Source: JAWXBR01 sp046595995 (GTDB lineage Bacteria > Bacteroidota > Ignavibacteria > Kapaibacteriales > Kapaibacteriaceae). Taken from it: a stretch of 64,000 nt of DNA. The notes under the pieces were generated by a model, which worked only from the letters and a program-made list of their open reading frames with translations, ran no database searches and was not told the DNA's origin. Positions 17,780 through 25,109 of this stretch are shown in pieces; within the stretch, counting starts at the first letter, position 1; each line of letters begins with the position of its first letter. The DNA lies in assembly GCA_046595995.1 (NCBI GenBank), contig JBKJNB010000148.1, positions 1 to 64,000 on the forward strand. The letters run 5' to 3'. The translations under genes were made by a program, and so were the position numbers.

Positions 17780-18652
17780 CTACAGCGCGGGACTGAGTAG
17801 GCTTAGAATGTGTCTCGATCTGGCCCCGGTTCGGCGGACAACAAGATAGGACCTCTGATACAACGCTTCGAATTCGTGAACGATGACAAGAGTTCGACCA
17901 GCTAGGTCTCGGATAGCTCCTACTTTGGGGATGGCAACAATGACATCTGTTTCTATTGCAAGCAGTCTTAGTAGAGCGATGTCGTCTATGTACCCATGAA
18001 CCTTCGGCCGACTGCGCTGCGTTTGTAAGAAGGTCTCAATTTCCGTGGTTATCGGATTACTCTTCGCTGGTAGATACACACCATGCTTTTCCAATCGGGC
18101 AGCCAGGGGTAGCCTGGAAGGGTTACCATGCCGACCAACGAAGCACATTGGTTCTTTAGCAATCTTTCGTTGAATAAGGGGCTCGTCTTCGGAATGTGGA
18201 AATGGTACGTCACAAAGAATTGCATCCAGATGAAAGCCCATTAGACGCGTGAGCAACGTCTGAGGATCTCCGCCTTCAATATTTAGCTCATAATTCGAAT
18301 TGTGAATAATCGGTTTCAGTAACGCCAACTGTAGGTTTTTAGACAGACTACCCAAAGCGCCCAGACGTATGGTTGTGTGTGGCGCGCCTCCTTTCAGATT
18401 ATGAACAAGCTCGCGACCTTGTCGGAATATCTCTTCGGCACGACCAAAGGCGACGTGTCCGTCCTCAGTCAGCGACAGCTTCTTCGACGTCGTCCGATCA
18501 ATGAGTTTCTTCCCTAGATATTCTTCGAGCTGACTCACCTGTAAGCTGACTGCCGACTGCGCAACATGAAGTTTTTCCGCTGCTCGCGTGAAGCTGCCTT
18601 CATTAGCGACGTTCCAGAAATAGTACAGATGATGATAGTTCAGGTGCTGCAT
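17780..18652 (-). CDS. LysR-family regulator (NhaR-like)
   Basis: 290 residues. N-terminal winged helix-turn-helix (about 1-62) beginning MQHLNYHHLYYFWNVANEGS with AAEKLHVAQSAVSLQVSQLEEYLG; this YHHLYYFW opening is typical of the NhaR branch. The remainder (about 90-290) is the LysR effector-binding domain. It is divergent from the SulP transporter gene with 123 bases between, the classical arrangement for a LysR regulator and its target, so it probably controls the SulP-carbonic anhydrase pair. The effector is unknown; ion, pH or bicarbonate status is an inference from context. Confidence 0.9.
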   Translation of the reverse strand: MQHLNYHHLYYFWNVANEGSFTRAAEKLHVAQSAVSLQVSQLEEYLGKKLIDRTTSKKLSLTEDGHVAFGRAEEIFRQGRELVHNLKGGAPHTTIRLGALGSLSKNLQLALLKPIIHNSNYELNIEGGDPQTLLTRLMGFHLDAILCDVPFPHSEDEPLIQRKIAKEPMCFVGRHGNPSRLPLAARLEKHGVYLPAKSNPITTEIETFLQTQRSRPKVHGYIDDIALLRLLAIETDVIVAIPKVGAIRDLAGRTLVIVHEFEALYQRSYLVVRRTGARSRHILSLLSPAL

Positions 18653-18671
18653 TTCATCTCTTTAATAGATC

Positions 18672-18686
18672 ATATTCATGCAATAT
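18672..18686. promoter_or_regulatory. LysR-box candidate
   Basis: ATATT-CATGC-AATAT is a perfect 5-bp inverted repeat fitting T-N11-A. It lies 20 bases upstream of the LysR ATG and about 90 bases before the divergent SulP gene, a suitable place for autoregulation and control of the transporter. Confidence 0.45.
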
Positions 18687-18775
18687 ATATGTTTTGCTTC
18701 TGCTTAACGATGCTGTATTTTGAGCAGATTGAAAAACCGGCTTGACCAAATAGACTATAAACAGCACTGAGATTC

Positions 18776-20332
18776 ATGCAGCAACTTTTCAAAGACATTA
18801 AGTACGACTTGCCAGCAAGCATTGTGGTGTTCTTCGTGGCAGTTCCCTTGTGCCTCGGCATTGCCCTTGCTTCAGGTGCGCCATTGTTCGCTGGCATTAT
18901 TGCAGGCATTGTAGGCGGCGTTGTTGTGGGCTTGGCAAGTGGCTCTCCTTTAGGCGTAAGCGGTCCGGCAGCGGGACTTGCTGTTATAGTGTTAGGCTCT
19001 ATTGCGACGCTTGGCGGTTCCTGGGAGGCGTTCCTGCTCGCAGTTGTTTTGGCTGGTGTCATACAACTAGTAGCAGGCTACCTAAAACTAGGGACGGTTG
19101 CATACTATTTCCCGTCATCAGTGATTAAAGGAATGTTAGCTGGCATCGGCTTGCTCATCATTCTCAAGCAAATACCACACGCTTTTGGTTACGATGCCGA
19201 CTTCGAGGGAAGCACATCGTTCATGCTTCCTGACGGACAAAACACCATGTCGCAGCTACTGAACATGCTGTCGTTTATCACACCAGGTGCAGTGCTGATT
19301 TCAGTAGTATCTGTTGTTCTTCTGATCGTTTGGGAACATGTGCTGTTGAAAAAGCACAGAATTTTTGGGATGATTAACGGTCCGTTAGTTACTGTTCTGG
19401 CAGGTATACTGCTTTCCTATCTCTATCAACAGGGTATGCTGCCTTTCCAACTAAGCGCAACGCAGATGGTTCAGATACCGGTGGCAACAACCATCGGTCA
19501 GTTTCTCGCTCAGTTTACGACGCCAGACTTTTCACACTTCAATAACCCCAACGTCTACGTAATCGCGTTCGTGCTTGCCATTGTCGCGAGCTTGGAAACA
19601 CTGCTTTGTGTGGAAGCGACGGACAAGCTCGATCCTTTCAAAAGAATAACTCCCACAAACCGCGAGTTAAAGGCGCAGGGAATTGGAAACATTGTATCGG
19701 GACTCATTGGTGGACTTCCACTCACGCAGGTAATCGTTCGTAGCAGCGCAAACATTACGTTTGGAGCCCGATCGAAAATGTCTGCAATCATTCATGGTCT
19801 TCTGCTGCTCGTCTGTGCGATTGCTATACCTGGTTTGTTGAATTTGATACCACTTGCCACACTTGCAGCCATTCTATTTGTGGTTGGCTACAAACTCGCT
19901 AAGCCAGTCCTATTCAAGGCAGTGTACAATCAAGGCTGGGAGCAGTTCATTCCATTCATTGCAACCATCGTCGGGATCTTGTTCACTGACCTTCTAAAGG
20001 GAATCGGAATCGGTATGGCAGTGGCTGTGTTCTTTATCCTACGGAACAACGTCAAGAATGCGTTTCACCGTACCAAAGACGAAGAGCTAAAAGACCACGA
20101 ACACTTAATCGTGTTGTCAGAAGAAGTCACGTTCCTTAACAAAGGCAGCATACTGCAGTTGCTCAACAGTATTCCCGCGAAGTCGCACGTGATTATTGAT
20201 GGGACAAAATCAAAATTCATTCACTTTGATGTCCTGGAAATCATTCAGAACTTTCAGGTACACGCTAAGACAATGGACATCACAGTCCAGGTCAGAGGCC
20301 CCTGGCTAAACGATGCAGTACAACTGCGTTAA
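18776..20332 (+). CDS. SulP-family anion transporter, probably bicarbonate
   Basis: 518 residues, about 11-12 membrane segments with SulP features near the start (PASIVVFFVAVPLCLGIALASG, GLASGSPLGVSGPAAGL) and middle (GNIVSGLIGGLPLTQVIVRS), then a cytoplasmic STAS domain (about 430-518) that is shorter than usual. SulP proteins move sulfate, bicarbonate or other anions. A beta-carbonic anhydrase gene follows 51 bases downstream, an arrangement that favours bicarbonate or inorganic carbon as substrate; sulfate cannot be excluded from sequence alone. No sulfur-assimilation genes are nearby. Confidence 0.9.
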   Translation: MQQLFKDIKYDLPASIVVFFVAVPLCLGIALASGAPLFAGIIAGIVGGVVVGLASGSPLGVSGPAAGLAVIVLGSIATLGGSWEAFLLAVVLAGVIQLVAGYLKLGTVAYYFPSSVIKGMLAGIGLLIILKQIPHAFGYDADFEGSTSFMLPDGQNTMSQLLNMLSFITPGAVLISVVSVVLLIVWEHVLLKKHRIFGMINGPLVTVLAGILLSYLYQQGMLPFQLSATQMVQIPVATTIGQFLAQFTTPDFSHFNNPNVYVIAFVLAIVASLETLLCVEATDKLDPFKRITPTNRELKAQGIGNIVSGLIGGLPLTQVIVRSSANITFGARSKMSAIIHGLLLLVCAIAIPGLLNLIPLATLAAILFVVGYKLAKPVLFKAVYNQGWEQFIPFIATIVGILFTDLLKGIGIGMAVAVFFILRNNVKNAFHRTKDEELKDHEHLIVLSEEVTFLNKGSILQLLNSIPAKSHVIIDGTKSKFIHFDVLEIIQNFQVHAKTMDITVQVRGPWLNDAVQLR

Positions 20333-20383
20333 CCAGAACATTACAATTCAACTAATCAAGAATTACACACAAAGGAAAAAGAA

Positions 20384-21034
20384 ATGAAGACACAAACCAA
20401 AGAAATGCAGGCTGCTCTAACGCCTGATATGGCACTAGACATTCTAAGAAAAGGGAACGAGCGATTTGTAGACAATCTGAAGACAAACCGCAACTTGCTT
20501 CAACAGGTAAACGAAACGTCGGTTGGTCAACACCCTTTTGCAGCAATTCTAAGCTGCATCGACTCTCGCACTTCTGCTGAATTGATTTTTGATCAAGGTC
20601 TAGGCGATGTCTTCAGCATAAGGATAGCAGGCAACATCTTGAACGAGGACATACTGGGCAGTATGGAGTTTGCATGTAAGGTTGCCGGTGCGAAGGCTGT
20701 CGTTGTACTCGGACATACTAAGTGTGGTGCTGTAAAAGGCGCTTGCGACGACGTGCAGATGGGCAACCTCACCGCATTGTTGCTAAAGTTACAACCAGCC
20801 GTTGACGCTGAGCATTCAACAACATCCAACCGCAATTCAGGCAATGCGCAGTTCGTAGAGAATGTTGCCTCCCTAAATGTAAAACTCACCCTGCAACAAA
20901 TAGTAGCGCGCAGTCCAATCCTCGAAGCCATGTTAGAAGCTGGCGACATTGCCCTCGTAGGTGGCATGTATGATGTAGAGACCGGCAAAGTTGACTTCTA
21001 CAGACAGTCAGTACTCGCGCCTGCGGTGCCGTAA
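20384..21034 (+). CDS. Beta-class carbonic anhydrase
   Basis: 216 residues with the complete beta-class zinc site: CIDSRTS (Cys plus the Asp-Arg dyad) and LGHTKCGAVKGA (His and Cys), plus the RIAGNI segment between them. It interconverts CO2 and bicarbonate in the cytoplasm. A purine-rich ribosome site (AAAGGAAAAAG) precedes the ATG. Together with the SulP gene upstream it probably supplies bicarbonate for carboxylases or handles pH. No signal peptide is present. Confidence 0.95.
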   Translation: MKTQTKEMQAALTPDMALDILRKGNERFVDNLKTNRNLLQQVNETSVGQHPFAAILSCIDSRTSAELIFDQGLGDVFSIRIAGNILNEDILGSMEFACKVAGAKAVVVLGHTKCGAVKGACDDVQMGNLTALLLKLQPAVDAEHSTTSNRNSGNAQFVENVASLNVKLTLQQIVARSPILEAMLEAGDIALVGGMYDVETGKVDFYRQSVLAPAVP

Positions 21035-21047
21035 ACATTAGACGAAC

Positions 21048-22025
21048 TCACCACTTCCCTATCGCTTCGGCCTTCTTGCGGCAGGCATCGACTAGCCCCT
21101 TGGGCTTCAGCACCTTCATAACGTCGGCCCATGAGACAATCCATGAAACGAGTTCGGGGTTGATGGGAACGCGCATACTCAGGTCGACGCTTCCGTCACG
21201 GCGCTTCGTAAAAGTCTGCGTGGGATGCCACTGTCTGTTCGTGAAGAATGAAGCGGATGAAGGCACAACGCGAAGTATAACGTTCGTGACCTCGCCCGAG
21301 TAGACACCGAAACGTTCGCGGCGATAGACGTCTTCGTTAAACACGTGATTCGGAAGATGAAAGTCGTCGGCACGCTCAACACTTTCCACACGATCGACTG
21401 CGAGTGTGATGTAGCGTTTATGCTTCGGGTGCCACGCCGCTGCGTAGAGACGTCCAGCGTGTGGAAGCAATCGACATAAGGCGACGACAAATGTGCGGCG
21501 CTGGTCATCGTGTAAGGCGCGGTAGGTGACTTTGTCCCAAGCAACGTCACGAATGCCCTCGATTACTGCTTGAAGAATGTCGTCGGGCACAGCATCGCGC
21601 ATAGCGCCAGGCGTGACTTCGCTAACCAAGCCATCATCCATAAGCACGCTGCCCGGAGCAATGCGTTCAAGCTTACGCGCGAGTTTGTCGACGTCGTTTT
21701 CTATGCTCGTGCCCCTGAACTGACGCAGCATGCCTTTCAGCGTGTGTACAGCGAGCACTTCGTTACGGTTGATGTCTATGGGTACCATCGACCTGTACGA
21801 TGCAGGAATCCACCAGCGCAGTTCGCGTCCGAACTGCTCGTTCTCCAACGGCACACCAGCGGCCTCCAGTGCTCGCAAGTCGCGCTGTATCTGGCGTCGC
21901 GAGACCTCTTTACCATCGACGCTATCGCTGACGAACTCCGCGAGTTCCGACGTTGTACAGTGGTGTCCAGAGCTGAGTGTCGTAAGCAGCTTAACCACTC
22001 GCCGTACTTGATGTGAATCGCTCAT
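21048..22025 (-). CDS. WYL-domain transcriptional regulator
   Basis: 325 residues: an N-terminal winged helix (about 1-75) with TTSELAEFVSDSVDGKEVSRRQIQRDLRALEAAGVPLE, then a WYL-type ligand domain (about 130-240) in which LYAAAWHPKHKRYITLAVDRVE occupies the place of the WYL motif, and a C-terminal WCX-like extension. Such regulators often control phage-defence loci (BrxR, CapW) or DNA-damage genes. It is divergent from the HIRAN gene, and two inverted repeats lie between them. Its role as regulator of the accessory region is inferred from position. Confidence 0.85.
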   Translation of the reverse strand: MSDSHQVRRVVKLLTTLSSGHHCTTSELAEFVSDSVDGKEVSRRQIQRDLRALEAAGVPLENEQFGRELRWWIPASYRSMVPIDINRNEVLAVHTLKGMLRQFRGTSIENDVDKLARKLERIAPGSVLMDDGLVSEVTPGAMRDAVPDDILQAVIEGIRDVAWDKVTYRALHDDQRRTFVVALCRLLPHAGRLYAAAWHPKHKRYITLAVDRVESVERADDFHLPNHVFNEDVYRRERFGVYSGEVTNVILRVVPSSASFFTNRQWHPTQTFTKRRDGSVDLSMRVPINPELVSWIVSWADVMKVLKPKGLVDACRKKAEAIGKW

Positions 22026-22044
22026 AGATAACCGTTAAATGTGC

Positions 22045-22066
22045 GTTGCATTGCCAGTGATGCAAC
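22045..22066. promoter_or_regulatory. Inverted repeat 1 between WYL regulator and HIRAN gene
   Basis: Perfect 7-bp arms GTTGCAT-N8-ATGCAAC, centred about 30 bases upstream of the WYL-regulator ATG. Arm spacing of 15 bp centre-to-centre suits a dimeric winged-helix regulator, so this is a candidate autoregulatory operator. Confidence 0.5.
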
Positions 22067-22077
22067 CTAAGATTTTA

Positions 22078-22096
22078 CGCGACACAATACGTCGCG
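22078..22096. promoter_or_regulatory. Inverted repeat 2 between WYL regulator and HIRAN gene
   Basis: Perfect 6-bp arms CGCGAC-N7-GTCGCG, 22 bases before the HIRAN ATG. Different in sequence from inverted repeat 1. It could be a second operator or a short transcribed hairpin in the HIRAN leader. Confidence 0.4.
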
Positions 22097-22118
22097 CACG
22101 CTTCGATATTCGAGTATT

Positions 22119-22556
22119 ATGATTCTCAGACGCCGTTTACTCAAAGCCCTATTTGCTGCGCCCATCCTGCTGGTCGGACAGCGTCCGCCAGTGCTCGCAC
22201 AGCCTGCACCACAAGGGCAGCCCCCTTTGCCCCCTACACTTCTCTACGAAACGTATGTCGCGGGCATGCAGCACCATAAGCCATACAGACGCGGACTAAC
22301 GAAGGCGCTCGTCGTCGGCACTGAACTCGTGCTTAAGCGCGAGCCAAACAACGAGTTCGACCATCGCGCCATCGCCGTCTACTTGCCAAACGGATTGCGT
22401 ATGGGATACCTACCGAAGTGGATTAATCACATACCATCGCGCTTACTTGATTACGGACACGAAGTTCTCTGCACGATAACAAAATTTAACAGCGACGACG
22501 ATCCATGGCACATGGTGAAAGTCGCGATTATGCTCAATCACGGGAGATCGGTATGA
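22119..22556 (+). CDS. Exported HIRAN-domain protein
   Basis: 145 residues. The N-terminus RRRLLKALFAAPILLV resembles a twin-arginine export signal (RRxFLK-like) with cleavage probably after residue 27. A proline-rich spacer follows, then a HIRAN domain (about 43-135): ETYVAGMQHH, LKREPNNEFDHRAIAVYLP and GYLPKWINHIPSRLLDYG. HIRAN domains bind DNA ends in eukaryotic HLTF; stand-alone exported bacterial versions have no established function that I know of. The stop overlaps the following lipoprotein ATG as ATGA, so the two are coupled and likely act together at the cell envelope. Confidence 0.82.
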   Translation: MILRRRLLKALFAAPILLVGQRPPVLAQPAPQGQPPLPPTLLYETYVAGMQHHKPYRRGLTKALVVGTELVLKREPNNEFDHRAIAVYLPNGLRMGYLPKWINHIPSRLLDYGHEVLCTITKFNSDDDPWHMVKVAIMLNHGRSV

Positions 22557-23086
22557 GACTATTCTACGGCATGACTAGCGCGGTAATTGCCCTCACATTG
22601 TGCATTGGATGCATGACGACAAAAATTCAGCAGCACCACATTGGTTGCTTTGATCGCAGTCGGGCAGATGTGTTGCGTTCCGCAACCACGTTACTTGTGC
22701 AGTCTGGCTTCAACATAACCCTTGCTGACACGGTCATCGGTCTCGTACAAGGTGAAACAGAAGAGCAACATGATATATGGAGCGGCCTCAACTCGAAGCG
22801 AGTATGGCAGATATCTGTAAAACCGGACCTAGGTAAACTAGGCGTTGTGTCGGCGGGTGATCAGTCAACACTCTCTGCGCCCCCTGGCTCTAAGCCCCTT
22901 TACATCATGGCAACGGCGAAGACCGTGAACCGTTCACAGAATGCTTATGGTGCTACTCTCGCTGCCAGTGAAGTGTACTACGACGACACTTCGCACGAAG
23001 ACTGGGAATGGTATTGGGATGTACGTAAGGGGCTCGAGGGCATTTGCGGATCGAAGGCTGTGATAACAACGAAGAAGATGCATTGA
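22553..23086 (+). CDS. Lipoprotein of unknown function, C-terminus possibly frameshifted
   Basis: 177 residues from MRLFYGMTSAVIALTLC; lipobox LCIGC gives a mature N-terminal Cys at about residue 20. The mature part is a mixed alpha/beta domain with no motif I recognise. Its 3' end (from 23027) is repeated with few changes at 24078-24179. Compared with that copy there is one extra A at about 23078; without it the frame would continue KKC-I-E-R-A-Y-E-D-D to a TAG at about 23111 instead of stopping after KKMH. The gene is coupled to the HIRAN gene by an ATGA overlap. Confidence 0.75.
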   Translation: MRLFYGMTSAVIALTLCIGCMTTKIQQHHIGCFDRSRADVLRSATTLLVQSGFNITLADTVIGLVQGETEEQHDIWSGLNSKRVWQISVKPDLGKLGVVSAGDQSTLSAPPGSKPLYIMATAKTVNRSQNAYGATLAASEVYYDDTSHEDWEWYWDVRKGLEGICGSKAVITTKKMH

Positions 23087-23132
23087 ACGAGCCTATGAAG
23101 ACGATGCAGCATAGGCGACTCCATCGTATGTC

Positions 23133-23942
23133 TTACTTCCGAATGCCGATTGTTACGAGGTAGTCGCGCGGCATGGCAACGCCTAACTCAGTCTTGAAGC
23201 CATCATGGTAAGCGATGAAATCACGCTTCAAGCTTTCGCGACGCTCAGGCTCCAAGTTCGCCGCCAGCGATTTCGTCGGGCCATATCCGGCCACGAATAA
23301 TTCCCAGACCGCTAGCCCGGTTGGTTCGCGCAAGAATGTTGTACCGGTTTCGAAGCGCAGATCGAAGGCCGAACCGAGGAGTTGTTGGACGCGTTCCCTG
23401 CTCCCCCATTCAAATGGTGACGGTGGCGGTGGTGTCGGAGGCTCTGGCATGTAGGGTTTCATAACCTTGAAGAGGCCTGCTATGGTTCCGTCGGCAGGCC
23501 ACGTCGTCAGACCAAGCCGGCCACCTTTTTTGCAGACACGAGCCAACTCAGCCGCAGCAGCTTCAGGTTTACTTACAAACATGACGCCGCAGGTTGAAAT
23601 AACTGCGTCGAAAGTCTGGTCCACAAAGGCGAGTTTCTCGGCATCTCCGGTTCGGAAGTCGATGTTCAGTCGGACCTCAGCGGCGGCAGACTTCGCGGAC
23701 TCGATGAGATCCGCGCCTAGGTCGATGCCGGTGACCGCTGCGCCGTGAGCAGCCACACGCCGCGCTGTCCAGCCGGTGCCGGTGGCCACGTCAAGAATAC
23801 GCTCGCCGGGCATGGGCGCGAGGCGGATAACGCAGTGTTCGATTGAGTCGGCGATGGTTTGACTGATTTTGTCGTACTGCTGCCCGCCTGCGTTCCAGGT
23901 CGCTGCTGCCTTGACATTGTGTGGCTGGATGACTTGTGTCAT
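23133..23942 (-). CDS. Class I SAM-dependent methyltransferase (UbiE-like)
   Basis: 269 residues from MTQVIQPHNVKAAATW; this start is favoured by a GAGGAT ribosome site 8 bases upstream, although longer in-frame starts exist. Rossmann motif I is LDVATGTGWTARRVA, with GIDLGADLIESAK as the acidic loop and a later ISTCGVMFV motif; small-molecule substrates are typical. By eye the gene is more GC-rich than its neighbours (runs such as GCCGGTGCCGGTGGCC on the plus strand) and is bounded by two copies of the lipoprotein 3' end, both pointing to acquisition by insertion or recombination. Substrate unknown. Confidence 0.88.
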   Translation of the reverse strand: MTQVIQPHNVKAAATWNAGGQQYDKISQTIADSIEHCVIRLAPMPGERILDVATGTGWTARRVAAHGAAVTGIDLGADLIESAKSAAAEVRLNIDFRTGDAEKLAFVDQTFDAVISTCGVMFVSKPEAAAAELARVCKKGGRLGLTTWPADGTIAGLFKVMKPYMPEPPTPPPPSPFEWGSRERVQQLLGSAFDLRFETGTTFLREPTGLAVWELFVAGYGPTKSLAANLEPERRESLKRDFIAYHDGFKTELGVAMPRDYLVTIGIRK

Positions 23943-24005
23943 ATCTACATCCTCAGAAAATTTGAATGTGGCTAGCTGTTGCATGTCGATCCGCCGCCTA
24001 GCGTA

Positions 24006-24013
24006 CAAACCTA
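24006..24013 (-). promoter_or_regulatory. Possible -7 box for the methyltransferase gene
   Basis: TAGGTTTG on the minus strand matches TAnnTTTG and lies about 64 bases before the chosen ATG. No matching -33 element was found, so confidence is low. The rest of 23943-24077 shows nothing recognisable. Confidence 0.3.
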
Positions 24014-24077
24014 ACTTTCAAAATCGTCTCTGGTTCTCATATCGAAGGTACCAGAAAACAATACTAGGAATGTGCTC

Positions 24078-24179
24078 AAGGGGCTCGAAGGCATTTGCGG
24101 ATCGCAGGCTGTGATTACAACGAAGAAGTGTATTGATGCGAACGACGGACGTGTTAATCTGGTCGTCTTGACTTTATGA
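24078..24179 (+). pseudogene. Remnant 3' end of a paralogous lipoprotein gene
   Basis: The plus-strand frame from 24078 reads KGLEGICGSQAVITTKK and continues CIDANDGRVNLVVLTL to a TGA at 24177-24179. The first 17 residues match the lipoprotein end (KGLEGICGSKAVITTKK) at all but one position. Only the distal part is present; no start or signal peptide precedes it. It is best read as the leftover of a tandem lipoprotein copy, split off when the methyltransferase gene came in. Confidence 0.7.
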
Positions 24180-24239
24180 ACTCATGTGCGGAAACCATGA
24201 AACGTCACAAAGCACAGGTGTAAGATCACACTTGGATTC

Positions 24240-25061
24240 ATGGGCAAGTCTAAGAAATCGACAATCCAAGTCCAGGGATCCGACATCGCCGTCCTGCACA
24301 CCGAACATGGCGACTTCATATCCCTAACACACATGGTGCGAAATTTCGAGGGTGGAAGTGCTCTCATCGAGCAATGGCTCAAAAATAAGGACACTGTTCT
24401 CTTCCTAGGCATCTGGGAACAACTCCACAACCCTGATTTTAATTCCCTCGAATTCGAGGGAATTAAAAACGAGGCAGGACGCAATAGTTTTTTTCTTTCC
24501 GCCAAAAGTTGGATTCGGCGGACGGAGGCGAGGGGTTTGATAGCTAGCGCGGGACGTTATGGGGGTACATTCGCCCACAGAGACATCGCCTTTGAGTTTG
24601 GTTCATGGCTAAGTCCCGAATTCAAGCTCTACCTCATCCAGGAATTTCAGCGCCTGAAGGACGAAGAAAATCGCCGACTCTCGCACGACTGGAATCTGCA
24701 TCGCACTCTTTCAAAACTCAATTACCGCATCCATACCGAGGCGGTAAAATCGCACCTCATCCCACCTGAGGTCACCTCCGCACAAGCTGCCCTTACTTAT
24801 GCCACAGAGGCTGATCTTCTCAACGTTGCCCTATTCGGTCAGACTGCTAGGCAATGGCGTGATGCAAATCCTTCACTGGAAGGCAATGTGCGCGATCACG
24901 CGTCAATCGAACAACTACTTGTGCTGGCGAATCTTGAAAGCCATAATGCAGAGTTCATTCACACGGAACTACCGCAACCCGAGCGTCTGAAACGGCTTAA
25001 TGCCATTGCTATAAGGCAGATGCGCACGCTTACCGGACAACGCCGATTCAAAACAGGTTGA
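24240..25061 (+). CDS. KilA-N domain protein
   Basis: 273 residues. The KilA-N DNA-binding domain spans about 10-140: GDFISLTHMVRNFEGG, IWEQLHNPDFNSLEFEG, FFLSAKSWI, RYGGTFAHRDIAFEFGSWLSPEFKLYLIQEFQRLK. The C-terminal half is helical with no recognised domain. KilA-N domains come from phage and large-virus regulators and occur in bacterial accessory loci. The gene sits 48 bases upstream of the MmeI-like enzyme on the same strand, so it may regulate or assist it. A perfect 32-bp palindrome is embedded in its coding sequence (24437-24468). Confidence 0.88.
   Translation: MGKSKKSTIQVQGSDIAVLHTEHGDFISLTHMVRNFEGGSALIEQWLKNKDTVLFLGIWEQLHNPDFNSLEFEGIKNEAGRNSFFLSAKSWIRRTEARGLIASAGRYGGTFAHRDIAFEFGSWLSPEFKLYLIQEFQRLKDEENRRLSHDWNLHRTLSKLNYRIHTEAVKSHLIPPEVTSAQAALTYATEADLLNVALFGQTARQWRDANPSLEGNVRDHASIEQLLVLANLESHNAEFIHTELPQPERLKRLNAIAIRQMRTLTGQRRFKTG
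24437..24468. promoter_or_regulatory. Perfect 32-bp palindrome inside the KilA-N gene
   Basis: The half-site TTTTAATTCCCTCGAA (24437-24452) is followed directly by its exact reverse complement (24453-24468), with no spacer. It covers codons around F-N-S-L-E-F-E-G-I-K. As DNA it can extrude a cruciform; as RNA it gives a strong hairpin. It is a candidate intragenic operator or attenuator. Confidence 0.9.
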
Positions 25062-25109
25062 AAGAGGTTGGCGCATCATCTACCATCGATATTGGCGGTA
25101 ATTTCCGCC

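Noticed and set aside
23133..24179. Insertion sequence or integron cassette around the methyltransferase
   Set aside because: No transposase, integrase, terminal inverted repeats or target-site duplication was found; the flanking similarity is a lipoprotein gene end.
24182..24505. Minus-strand ORF of 107 codons over the start of the KilA-N gene
   Set aside because: Shadow ORF with no domain; the plus strand carries the conserved KilA-N domain.
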